From assembly GCA_958442925.1 (NCBI GenBank), contig CAUCIO010000125.1, positions 1-6,630 of the forward strand: a stretch of 6,630 bases of DNA, given 5' to 3'. Under the pieces are notes generated by a model. It was given only the letters and a program-made list of their open reading frames with translations, did no database searches and had not been told where the DNA came from. The DNA is from an uncultured Clostridium sp. GTDB lineage: Bacteria; Bacillota; Clostridia; Lachnospirales; Lachnospiraceae. Made by a program: the position numbers and the translations under genes. Shown one piece after another: positions 1 to 6,032 of the stretch (its first letter is position 1; every line of letters begins with the position of its first letter).

Positions 1-984
1 TTTGCAGAGGTGGAGAGACAGATCCTTGGCCGTTTCAGAAGGCAGGAGCCTTTTTCCGCGGATGCAGAAAGAAGAGCAGAGGAAATGAAACCCTTTAAGA
101 GTTCAGAAAACTCCAGGGCGGGAGGGGAGAGAAGAAAGGAATTTTCTTTCCATGTGTCCTTAGAGGAGCCTGGGGGACTGGAAACAGTTCTGTCCTTCCG
201 GGATGCGGATATTATTTCCATCGATGCGGCCGGATTTCCGGCTGAGTGCTGGAAGCAGACCGTTTCCAGCTGTCATGAGAAGGGAAGGGAATGTCTGCTT
301 GTGCTGCCTCATATTTACAGAGCGGAGGCGAAGCAGTATTTTGATGCCCACCTGAGGGAACTTTCCGAGGCAGGATTTGACGGAGCTGTTATCAGGGCCT
401 GGGAGGAGGCAGAACTGATTGCCAGATGGAGACGGGAAAGGGTGTTCTCACCGAATGTTACAGTCTTTGATCATGGCCTGTACAGCTTTAACCGCCTCTC
501 AGAGGAGTGGATGGAACAGATGCTTCCAGGAGAGAATATAAGATTTACAGCGCCCCTTGAGTTAAACAGCAGGGAACTGGAAGAGAAGGGGATCTGCGGC
601 GGGGAACTGATGGTATATGGAAATATTCCCATGATGGTGACGGCTCAGTGTCTGAAAAAGACGCTGGAGGGATGCACAAAAAGGCCGGAGCTTCTGTGGA
701 TGAAGGATCGGAAGGGAAAGGAATTTCCAGTAAAGAATCACTGCCGGTTCTGCTACAATACGATTTATAATTCCAGCCCCTTATCGCTCCTCTCAGACAG
801 AAGCCTGATTGAGAGACTGGGGCCGTCTGTCCTCAGGCTTTCCTTTACCACGGAACAGCCAGAGCGGATTCGGGAGATATTGAAGGCCTTTTCAGAGGAA
901 TTTGCGTCCGGAAAGAAAGAAGCCCAGGTTCCCGAACTGTCTGGGGAGTTTACAAGAGGCCATTTCAGGCGCGGAGCGGAGTAG
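1..984 (+). CDS. U32 family peptidase, C-terminal part (5' end outside window)
   Basis: The reading frame is open from the first base, so the GTG at 10 is probably an internal valine and the gene starts upstream; 327 codons are visible. The sequence resembles the C-terminal half of long U32 (collagenase-like) peptidases. Seen motifs include TAPLELNSREL, a VYGNIPMMVTAQC segment followed by KKTLEGC, and a FPVKNHCRFCYNTIYNS segment with paired cysteines near visible residues 248 and 251. Family knowledge: the catalytic-type N-terminal barrel of U32 proteins lies upstream and cannot be checked here; many members act in RNA or cofactor modification rather than proteolysis, so the peptidase name is a family label only. 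The TAG stop lies 10 bases before the next start, and the next gene's Shine-Dalgarno (AGGTGA, 983-988) overlaps it, so the two are very likely co-transcribed. Confidence 0.8.
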   Translation, partial: FAEVERQILGRFRRQEPFSADAERRAEEMKPFKSSENSRAGGERRKEFSFHVSLEEPGGLETVLSFRDADIISIDAAGFPAECWKQTVSSCHEKGRECLLVLPHIYRAEAKQYFDAHLRELSEAGFDGAVIRAWEEAELIARWRRERVFSPNVTVFDHGLYSFNRLSEEWMEQMLPGENIRFTAPLELNSRELEEKGICGGELMVYGNIPMMVTAQCLKKTLEGCTKRPELLWMKDRKGKEFPVKNHCRFCYNTIYNSSPLSLLSDRSLIERLGPSVLRLSFTTEQPERIREILKAFSEEFASGKKEAQVPELSGEFTRGHFRRGAE

Positions 985-994
985 GTGAAACATT

Positions 995-2323
995 ATGGCG
1001 AATCTGATTACGAATATATCTAAGTATCTGGTGATACTTTTAATTGCAATTTACACCTATTACAATTTCCGTTTTTTCGGAATCAGGGATGAGTGGGGGA
1101 AACGGCGCCTGTGCCGTCTCCAAAACGCAGTAATGGTGCTGATTCACACCCTTGCGTACATGATTATTTATCTGCGCACAGAGGATGAGAAGACGCTGAT
1201 GTTTTTCGGAGCCCAGATGCTGTTTTTCTTTCTGTATATGGGACTGTACCGGCTGTTTTACAGGAATTTTTCCAGACTGCTTTTAAACAATGCCTGTATG
1301 CTTCTGTCCACCAGCTTTATCATCCTGACCAGGATTTCCATGGATCGTGCGGTAAGGCAGTTTGCCATTGTGGCGGTGGCGGCTGCTGTTACCATGATCA
1401 TTCCGTTTATCATGGATCGTGCGTGGCAGCTGTCAAAGATCCCATGGGTTTATGGAAGCATTGGCCTGATTTTGCTCTTGGTGGTATGCGTCATGGGAAA
1501 TACGGCGTTTGGAGCTCAGCTTTCCATTAATATTGGAGGCTTTTCTTTTCAGCCGTCAGAGTTTGTAAAAATCAGCTTTGTATTTTTTGTGGCTACCATG
1601 TTTTACCGCTCTATGGACTTTAAAACCATAGCAGTCACTACTGCGGTGGCGGCCGCTCATGTGCTGGTGCTGGTGCTGTCCAAGGATCTGGGAAGCGCCC
1701 TGATCTTCTTTGTCACCTACCTTCTGATGCTGTTTGTGGCAACGGGAAACTGGTTTTATCTGGGTCTGGGAGCAGGCAGCGGAGCAGCTGCAGCTGTGAT
1801 TGCCTACAACCTGTTTTCCCATGTGAGAACCAGAGTAGAGGCATGGCTGGATCCCTGGAGCGATATTTCAGGAAAGGGATACCAGATCAGCCAGTCCCTG
1901 TTTGCCATTGGGACGGGAGGCTGGTTTGGCATGGGGCTCTACCAGGGAATGCCGTCCAAAATTCCCGTGGTGGAGAAGGATTTTGTCTTTTCCGCTATTT
2001 CTGAAGAAATGGGAGGCATCTACGCTATCTGCCTGATTCTTATCTGTCTGGGCTGCTTTATGCAGTTTATGATGATAGCTGCCAATATGCAGGCTGTCTT
2101 TTACAAGCTGATTGCCTTTGGACTGGGAACTACGTATATTGTTCAGGTATTTCTCACCATTGGCGGAGTGACGAAGTTTATTCCCTCCACAGGAGTGACG
2201 CTGCCGTTTGTCAGCTATGGCGGAAGTTCCATTCTCAGCACCTTTATTGTATTTAATGTGGTTCAGGGACTGTATATTTTAAAGCGCAATGAAGAGGAGG
2301 AAGATTATGATGAAGAAGAATGA
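995..2323 (+). CDS. FtsW/RodA/SpoVE (SEDS) peptidoglycan glycosyltransferase
   Basis: A 442-aa polytopic membrane protein of the SEDS family, which polymerises lipid II into glycan strands together with a class B PBP. Visible hallmarks are QPSEFVK (residues 186-192), KDLGSA (230-235), a GKGYQISQSLFAIGTGG stretch followed by EKDFVFSAISEE, and PFVSYGGSS near the C-terminus (SYGGSS 407-412). Asp329 in EKDFVF matches the position of the essential catalytic aspartate of RodA/FtsW. The N-terminus carries about three extra hydrophobic segments before the core fold, as in some longer RodA-like proteins. The tail is acidic (EEEEDYDEEE). ATG 995 has AGGTGA six bases upstream. The last 17 bases overlap the start of the PBP gene, which fits a cognate SEDS/PBP pair. 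Sequence alone does not tell whether it serves division, elongation or sporulation. Confidence 0.93.
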   Translation: MANLITNISKYLVILLIAIYTYYNFRFFGIRDEWGKRRLCRLQNAVMVLIHTLAYMIIYLRTEDEKTLMFFGAQMLFFFLYMGLYRLFYRNFSRLLLNNACMLLSTSFIILTRISMDRAVRQFAIVAVAAAVTMIIPFIMDRAWQLSKIPWVYGSIGLILLLVVCVMGNTAFGAQLSINIGGFSFQPSEFVKISFVFFVATMFYRSMDFKTIAVTTAVAAAHVLVLVLSKDLGSALIFFVTYLLMLFVATGNWFYLGLGAGSGAAAAVIAYNLFSHVRTRVEAWLDPWSDISGKGYQISQSLFAIGTGGWFGMGLYQGMPSKIPVVEKDFVFSAISEEMGGIYAICLILICLGCFMQFMMIAANMQAVFYKLIAFGLGTTYIVQVFLTIGGVTKFIPSTGVTLPFVSYGGSSILSTFIVFNVVQGLYILKRNEEEEDYDEEE

Positions 2324-3842
2324 TCCGAGTCCTGAAAAGAGAGGGAAAGCTTCCATCTCCCGCTCCAGAAAACGCTCCGGGGCTGAAAAAGAGAGGGAGC
2401 TGAAGGAAGCTTCCAGAGAGAAGGCGGATAAAAATATTTTACGGATTACCTATGCCTTCGCAGCCCTGTTTATCGGTATGTGCCTGTATCTGGGATGGTT
2501 TCTTCAGATAGACAGTGAAAATGTCATCAACAGCTCCTACAATGCCAGACTGGATCGTTTTTCCGACCGGATTGTGAGAGGAAAAATCCTGAGTGGAGAC
2601 GGAAAGGTGCTGGCAGAGACTCAGGTGGCGGAGGACGGTACAGAAAAACGGTATTATCCTTATAATTATCTCTATGTTCACCCGGTAGGCTATTCTGGAA
2701 AGAACGGTAAGACGGGCATCGAAGCCCTGGCGAATTTTTATCTTCTGTCCTCCCACGTCAATCTGGTAGAAAAGACCGTCAACGAGCTGCAGGGAAAGAA
2801 AAATATGGGAGACAACGTGGTAACGACTCTGGATTCTGATCTGCAGCAGACAGCCTCTGATGCCATGGGAAACAGGAGAGGGGCGGTGATCGCCATGGAG
2901 CCGGACACGGGAAAGATTTTGACCATGGTATCCCAGCCTAATTTTAATGCCAATACAGTGGATGAGCAGTGGGAGGAACTGACATCTCCGGAAAATACCA
3001 AGGCGCATCTGGTAAACAGGGCCACCCAGGGACTTTACTCCCCAGGTTCCACTTTTAAGATTGTAACAGCCCTGGAGTACCTGCATGAGAACCCGGATGG
3101 CATGAGCCAGTTCCATTTTGACTGCGATGGCCTGATGGAACAGGGGGAATACCAGATTCGCTGCTATCACGGAGAATCCCATGGCAGTCAGGATCTGCGG
3201 GCAGCCTTTGCCAATTCCTGCAACGGAGCCTTCTCTTCTATGGGCCTGGGGCTGAATCTGACGCAGTTTGGGAGCCTGGCCAACCAGCTTCTGTTTAATA
3301 AAAGCCTTCCCCTGTCCCTTCCTTATAAGGAAAGCTCTTTCGTTATGGGAGAGGGGGCTGACGAGTGGGAACGGCTTCAGACTTCAATTGGACAGGGAAA
3401 GACACAGATTACACCTATACACAATCTGATGATTACGGCTGCTGTTGCAAATGGCGGAACCCTGATGAAGCCGTATCTGATTGACCATGTGGAGAATGCC
3501 GGAGGCCAGACAGTAAAGAAGTTTCTTCCGGAAGCCTATGGAACGCTTATGAGTTCTGAGGACGCCTCCACGTTAAGCAGCCTTATGACTGCAGTTGTCA
3601 CGGATGGGACGGGCTCCGCTCTGCGGGGAGCCTCCTATACAGCGGCGGGAAAAACAGGCTCCGCTGAATTTGAGACGGGAAAAGAGACTCATGCCTGGTT
3701 TGTAGGCTATGCCCCTGTGGAGGATCCAAAGATCGCTGTCTGCGTGCTGTTAGAGGAGAGCGGTTCCGGAGGTAAACAGGCAGGGCCTGTGGCCAGAGCC
3801 GTGATGGACAAATATTTTGAAAAAAATCCTCTGCAGCAGTAG
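2307..3842 (+). CDS. Class B penicillin-binding protein (transpeptidase, PbpA/FtsI-like)
   Basis: A peptidoglycan D,D-transpeptidase that crosslinks strands made by the SEDS partner encoded just upstream. Numbering from ATG 2307 (511 aa), there is a short basic cytoplasmic tail, one membrane anchor (around ITYAFAALFIGMCLYLGWF), a dimerisation/linker region beginning near RFSDRIVRGKIL, and then the transpeptidase domain. All three active-site motifs are intact: STFK (248-251, catalytic Ser248), SCN (304-306) and KTGS (449-452). There are no PASTA repeats. Start choice: an ATG at 2289 is in frame, but the strong GAGGAGG at 2294-2300 lies downstream of it and six bases before ATG 2307 (a second ATG follows at 2310), so 2307 is preferred. 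This gives a 17-base overlap with the SEDS gene and probable translational coupling. The size and gene pairing resemble PbpA-RodA modules. Confidence 0.93.
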   Translation: MMKKNDPSPEKRGKASISRSRKRSGAEKERELKEASREKADKNILRITYAFAALFIGMCLYLGWFLQIDSENVINSSYNARLDRFSDRIVRGKILSGDGKVLAETQVAEDGTEKRYYPYNYLYVHPVGYSGKNGKTGIEALANFYLLSSHVNLVEKTVNELQGKKNMGDNVVTTLDSDLQQTASDAMGNRRGAVIAMEPDTGKILTMVSQPNFNANTVDEQWEELTSPENTKAHLVNRATQGLYSPGSTFKIVTALEYLHENPDGMSQFHFDCDGLMEQGEYQIRCYHGESHGSQDLRAAFANSCNGAFSSMGLGLNLTQFGSLANQLLFNKSLPLSLPYKESSFVMGEGADEWERLQTSIGQGKTQITPIHNLMITAAVANGGTLMKPYLIDHVENAGGQTVKKFLPEAYGTLMSSEDASTLSSLMTAVVTDGTGSALRGASYTAAGKTGSAEFETGKETHAWFVGYAPVEDPKIAVCVLLEESGSGGKQAGPVARAVMDKYFEKNPLQQ

Positions 3843-3863
3843 GGGAATAGATAGGAGAGACCG

Positions 3864-4637
3864 ATGACACAGCTTCAGATGATACTGTTTTTATGCCCTG
3901 TATTCTTTTTTACCAGCTTTGTGGACGCAGTTTCAGGCGGAGGAGGCCTGGTGGCTCTGCCGGCCTATCTGTTTACAGGAATGCCGGTTCACAGCGCTTA
4001 TGCCTGCAATAAGGTGGGATGCGTGGTGGGAGGATTCACTTCTTTTATCCGTTTTTTTAAAAACGGGCTGATTGATATGAAAACGGCTCTCTTTGTGGGA
4101 GGGGTAACCTTTGTGTGCTCCACCTGCGGAGCCCAGATTGTGCTGCACCTGCCGGACAGGCCTCTCAGGATTATGATTTTAGCGTCCATGCCGGCTGTGG
4201 CGGCTCTGATTTTTTTCCAGAAAAAATATCCTGAGGTAAACAGAACCTCAGAGATCACAGGCTGGAAGCGGGTATGGCTCTGCCTGTTTTCAGGCGCTGT
4301 TATGGGCTTCTATGACGGGGTTTTAGGGCCTGGCTCCGGAACCCTTGTGATGATTCTCTTCACGAAGCTGCTAAAATACGATCTGATTACTGCATCGGGA
4401 AATACGAAAGTCATTTTGCTGGCCTCCACTCTGGCGGCCTCCGTGTCCTACATTCTGGCTGGAAAGGTCATATGGACTGTTGCCATCCCGGTATCCCTGT
4501 GCGGTATGCTGGGAGGGTATGTGGGAGCTGGGATGGCCATTAAAAAGGGCACGAAATTTATCCGCCCCATGATGCTTGGCATCGCGGCCCTTCTGGTGAT
4601 CAAAATGGCGATGGATCTGGTGCACGGCGGAGCGTAA
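3864..4637 (+). CDS. TSUP (TauE/SafE, former DUF81) family membrane transporter
   Basis: A 257-aa integral membrane protein with about eight hydrophobic segments. It shows the internal duplication typical of TSUP permeases: a glycine-rich VDAVSGGGGLVALP near residues 20-33 in the first half and GFYDGVLGPGSG (148-159) in the second half. Family members move sulfite, sulfoacetate or other small sulfur or organic anions, and some are only predicted exporters; the substrate cannot be read from sequence. ATG 3864 follows a purine-rich AGGAGAGA (3853-3860), 21 bases after the PBP stop, so it is probably the last gene of the same transcript. A functional link to the wall genes is not evident. No T-tailed hairpin immediately follows; the first convincing terminator downstream is the left inverted repeat near 5053. 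Confidence 0.9.
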   Translation: MTQLQMILFLCPVFFFTSFVDAVSGGGGLVALPAYLFTGMPVHSAYACNKVGCVVGGFTSFIRFFKNGLIDMKTALFVGGVTFVCSTCGAQIVLHLPDRPLRIMILASMPAVAALIFFQKKYPEVNRTSEITGWKRVWLCLFSGAVMGFYDGVLGPGSGTLVMILFTKLLKYDLITASGNTKVILLASTLAASVSYILAGKVIWTVAIPVSLCGMLGGYVGAGMAIKKGTKFIRPMMLGIAALLVIKMAMDLVHGGA

Positions 4638-4848
4638 GAAAGCTCCGGCGCTAAACGGCCTGCAGTTGAAAATGGCAGGGAGATATCAGACTGGCGGGAA
4701 AAGCTGGACAGAAGAGAGAAACGAGAAGCGAAGATTTTATAAAAAGATCAAAAATGCTTATCCTCAGAAAATTTGAGGAGAAGAAAAAGGAAAATTCTGT
4801 CATACTGTATATGAGCGCTTGAAATATAATAATGGAGGAAGATACAGT
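4628..4848. other. Intergenic stretch with no recognisable gene
   Basis: The TSUP stop sits inside a small hairpin (CGGAGC 4628-4633 / GCTCCG 4642-4647) with no T-tract, so it is not a standard terminator. A second short dyad, TCCTCA 4761-4766 / TGAGGA 4774-4779, also lacks a T-tract. A 34-codon ATG frame at 4672-4776 has no Shine-Dalgarno. The strand is purine-rich (gaagaaaaagg runs), which keeps antisense frames open by composition. I see no convincing gene. Confidence 0.5.
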
Positions 4849-4852
4849 ATGA
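4800..4852. repeat. 11-bp perfect inverted repeat around a ribosome binding site
   Basis: TCATACTGTAT (4800-4810) and ATACAGTATGA (4842-4852) are exact reverse complements separated by 31 bases. The intervening bases contain a TATAAT (4825-4830) and the GGAGGAA (4834-4840) that would serve the small ORF starting at 4849, and the right arm includes that ORF's start codon. In RNA this could fold into a hairpin that presents or hides the start; in DNA it could be an operator pair. The match is seen directly; any role is inference. Confidence 0.5.
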
Positions 4853-4938
4853 TGAGAAAACAGATGGAAGAGATCCTGATTAATCTGCTGTCCTGCGGAA
4901 TTTTCGAGGTAATTAAAAATTTTATAATGAAACTGTAG
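4849..4938 (+). CDS. Possible small hydrophobic peptide, 29 aa
   Basis: ATG ATG start with a good GGAGGAA Shine-Dalgarno (4834-4840) and an amber stop at 4936-4938. The predicted peptide begins MMRKQMEEILINLL and ends IKNFIMKL: a short charged head and an amphipathic, leucine/isoleucine-rich body with one cysteine. I do not recognise a family. The same frame stays open for 33 further codons after the TAG, to TGA 5038-5040 (QLLSQLRQIHAAG within it), so this could also be the 5' part of a decayed longer ORF. It could be a leader peptide, a small membrane-active peptide, a remnant or chance. The Shine-Dalgarno is the best argument for translation. Confidence 0.3.
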   Translation: MMRKQMEEILINLLSCGIFEVIKNFIMKL

Positions 4939-5046
4939 CATAGGGAACAGGTCGCGGGAGAGGGGAAGCAGTTGCTCAGCCAGCTCAGACAGATTCATGC
5001 TGCCGGGTGTATGCTGCTCCTGACTGAAATAGGAGTTTGAATGAGG

Positions 5047-5088
5047 AAAAAAGTGTCGCTTAACTGTATATTAAGCGACACTTTTTTT
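5047..5088. terminator. Bidirectional intrinsic terminator formed by the left inverted repeat
   Basis: GTGTCGCTTAA (5053-5063) pairs perfectly with TTAAGCGACAC (5071-5081) around a 7-nt loop CTGTATA. The stem is flanked by A6 (5047-5052) and T7 (5082-5088), so both strands present an 11-bp stem followed by a U-tract. On the + strand it would end transcripts arriving from the upstream operon. On the - strand it would end transcripts from the promoter at 5143-5171 after roughly 90 nt. The stem is only moderately GC-rich, so efficiency is uncertain. Confidence 0.75.
5054..5087 (+). repeat. Left 34-bp inverted repeat (IRL) of invertible segment
   Basis: This copy is the exact reverse complement of 5300-5333 over 34 bases, including the non-palindromic 7-bp centre (CTGTATA here, TATACAG in the partner). 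Identity stops at both ends: base 5053 against 5334, and base 5088 against 5299. Matching of the asymmetric centre in opposite orientation is what separates a recombination pair from two independent hairpins. Internally the copy is a dyad of 10-11 bp arms. Confidence 0.88.
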
Positions 5089-5142
5089 AATTACGAAATC
5101 CAATTCTTTATAAGTCTATCATCATTTTGTCAGTTCCTGTAG

Positions 5143-5171
5143 ATTATAACATCCTTTACTGGGAGAGTCAA
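5143..5171 (-). promoter_or_regulatory. SigA-type promoter inside the invertible segment, pointing left
   Basis: Read on the minus strand: TTGACT (-35, 5171-5166), exactly 17 bp, then TATAAT (-10, 5148-5143) preceded by TG one base upstream (extended -10, TGTTATAAT). Initiation is expected near 5136-5138. Upstream of the -35 the minus strand is AT-rich with A/T runs, which could act as an UP element. It is the only strong promoter I find in the segment on either strand. Plus-strand candidates (TTGGCA 5172-5177, TATAAC 5145-5150) lack a properly spaced partner. Confidence 0.82.
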
Positions 5172-5177
5172 TTGGCA

Positions 5178-5193
5178 GAAACAAGACTGTTTC
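5178..5193. promoter_or_regulatory. Possible operator: short dyad upstream of the invertible promoter
   Basis: GAAACA (5178-5183) and TGTTTC (5188-5193) form a perfect 6-bp dyad around AGAC. It lies six bases upstream of the -35 on the minus strand, centred about 49 bases before the expected start of transcription, where an activator could sit. It would move with the promoter on inversion. The dyad is short and could be chance. Confidence 0.25.
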
Positions 5194-5299
5194 CCATTTA
5201 TTTCTAATATTTTCTTATTATTCTATTAATTTTTCCTGGAAATCAAAAAAATTTAATCAAAAGAAGGTTGTCCTTTTCAATCCTGGTTTTTCACAGAAG

Positions 5300-5333
5300 A
5301 AAAAAGTGTCGCTTAATATACAGTTAAGCGACA
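5300..5333 (-). repeat. Right 34-bp inverted repeat (IRR) of invertible segment
   Basis: Exact reverse complement of 5054-5087. Its arms TGTCGCTTAA and TTAAGCGACA can form a 10-bp hairpin with loop TATACAG. On the + strand the hairpin is followed by AAATTACAGGG and not a T-tract, so it should not terminate transcripts leaving toward loaP. On the - strand it is followed by T6 and could stop transcripts entering from the right. It ends 25 bases before the loaP ATG and so would be part of the loaP leader. Confidence 0.88.
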
Positions 5334-5358
5334 AATTACAGGGAAAGGCGGTTGCGTG

Positions 5359-5883
5359 ATGAGCTGGTATGTGCTGCAGTGCCGCCCGGGAAGGGAAGGG
5401 GAGATTACAGCCTCCCTGAAAAATCATCTGTCCGGGGAAGCGCTGGAGGAGGCCTTCTTCTTTCAGAGTGAACGGCTCTGGCGGGTAAATGGAAGCTGGG
5501 AACGGCAGACAAAGGAGTTGTTTCCGGGATATGTGTTTTTACAGAGCAGCAGTCCTGAGAAGCTTTCTGCAGATCTGGAAGAATACCGGGGAATTGTCCG
5601 TGTAATGGAGGAACCCGGCTATCTGATTTCTGTATACCCAGAGGAGGAGACATATTTGAGAAGGCTCTGCGGAGAAAACCATTTTCTTGGACTGTCCTAT
5701 GGCTACAAGAACAGGGAAAGCGGATATTCAAAGATTACGAGAGGCCCGTTGGTGGGGATGGAACGTCAGGTCGCTTCATTTGACTGGCACCGGCGCTTTG
5801 CAAAGCTGGAACTTACTCTCGGGAAAAGAAAGGCCGTAGTCTGGGCCGGGCTGGAGATTGATGAGGCTGTGAGGGCATCATAG
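5359..5883 (+). CDS. loaP: LoaP-type specialised NusG antiterminator (first copy)
   Basis: A 174-aa NusG paralogue. Residues 2-10 read SWYVLQCRP, the typical start of a NusG N-terminal (NGN) domain. FPGYVFL at 55-61 is the conserved NGN core strand. The C-terminal KOW domain is marked by RGPLVGMERQV (128-138), then FDWHRRFAKLEL and a terminal WAGLEI, the pattern of LoaP proteins rather than housekeeping NusG. LoaP binds elongating RNA polymerase and lets it pass terminators in long biosynthetic operons, using RNA hairpins in the target leader. ATG 5359 is preferred; a GTG immediately upstream (5356) is in frame. The Shine-Dalgarno is weak (AAAGG near 5344-5348). The gene sits 25 bases after the right inverted repeat, so inversion is expected to control it. 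It is more divergent than the second copy. Confidence 0.87.
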   Translation: MSWYVLQCRPGREGEITASLKNHLSGEALEEAFFFQSERLWRVNGSWERQTKELFPGYVFLQSSSPEKLSADLEEYRGIVRVMEEPGYLISVYPEEETYLRRLCGENHFLGLSYGYKNRESGYSKITRGPLVGMERQVASFDWHRRFAKLELTLGKRKAVVWAGLEIDEAVRAS

Positions 5884-6032
5884 GGGCCGGACTGGTGATC
5901 CGGGAAAGGCATAGAAAAAAACGACAGGACAAATTCTTGAAGGCGAAGTACAGCTAATGAGGCATACGGCGGCGGATGGATGTGATAGAGGTGCAGTGTG
6001 CTGCTGACTAATTAAAATTTAGGGGGTACAGG
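5884..6032. other. Spacer between loaP genes; leader with weak hairpins, no terminator
   Basis: The spacer contains CCGGA (5887-5891) / TCCGG (5899-5903) with loop CTGGTGA, and GCAG/CTGC around TGTG near 5994-6005. Neither is followed by a T-tract. I find no promoter with acceptable -35/-10 spacing. Read-through from the first to the second loaP gene is therefore the simplest reading. One of these hairpins could be a LoaP recognition element, but I cannot match it to a known consensus by eye. Confidence 0.35.

Larger units (their letters stand above)
5054..5333. other. Predicted invertible (phase-variable) promoter segment, OFF orientation
   Basis: Two perfect 34-bp inverted repeats flank 212 bp (5088-5299) of AT-rich, non-coding DNA that holds one near-consensus promoter and lies directly before a LoaP-type antiterminator gene. 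Site-specific recombination between the repeats would flip coordinates x to 10387 - x. That places the -35 at 5216-5221, the -10 at 5239-5244 and the start of transcription near 5251, about 108 bases before the loaP ATG. In the orientation given, the promoter faces left, so the downstream gene should be off. Invertible promoters of this design are established for Bacteroides capsule loci and for several Clostridioides difficile loci. The inversion itself is inferred here. The recombinase is not encoded in the window. Confidence 0.85.

Noticed and set aside
2289..2306. Upstream ATG giving a six-residue longer PBP
   Set aside because: The GAGGAGG ribosome binding site lies downstream of this ATG and is properly spaced to ATG 2307 or 2310.
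2439..3182. Long minus-strand ORF (247 codons) within the PBP gene
   Set aside because: It is antisense to a PBP with all three active-site motifs intact; an open shadow frame with no family features.
4672..4776. 34-codon plus-strand ORF (begins MAGRYQTGGKSW)
   Set aside because: There is no ribosome binding site, it is short, and it has no recognisable family. Not enough to call a gene.
4825..4830. TATAAT as a promoter for the 29-aa ORF
   Set aside because: There is no -35 at 16-18 bp, and initiation about 7 bases downstream would start the RNA within the Shine-Dalgarno.
4651..4998. 115-codon minus-strand ORF downstream of the OFF-orientation promoter
   Set aside because: It has no Shine-Dalgarno before its ATG, and its composition (long runs of F, S, I, L) is what the purine-rich plus strand yields in antisense. 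The left-repeat terminator lies between it and the promoter. I know no matching family.
5127..5150. Plus-strand TTGTCA and TATAAC as a promoter toward loaP in the given orientation
   Set aside because: The spacer is only 12 bp, outside the workable range. The TATAAC is mostly the reverse complement of the real minus-strand -10.
5054..5333. The repeats as an insertion sequence or MITE, or as two unrelated terminators
   Set aside because: There is no flanking target-site duplication that I can see and no transposase. The two hairpins also share an asymmetric loop in inverted orientation, which unrelated terminators would not.
5976..6011. 11-codon ORF between the loaP genes
   Set aside because: It is too short and has no convincing ribosome binding site.
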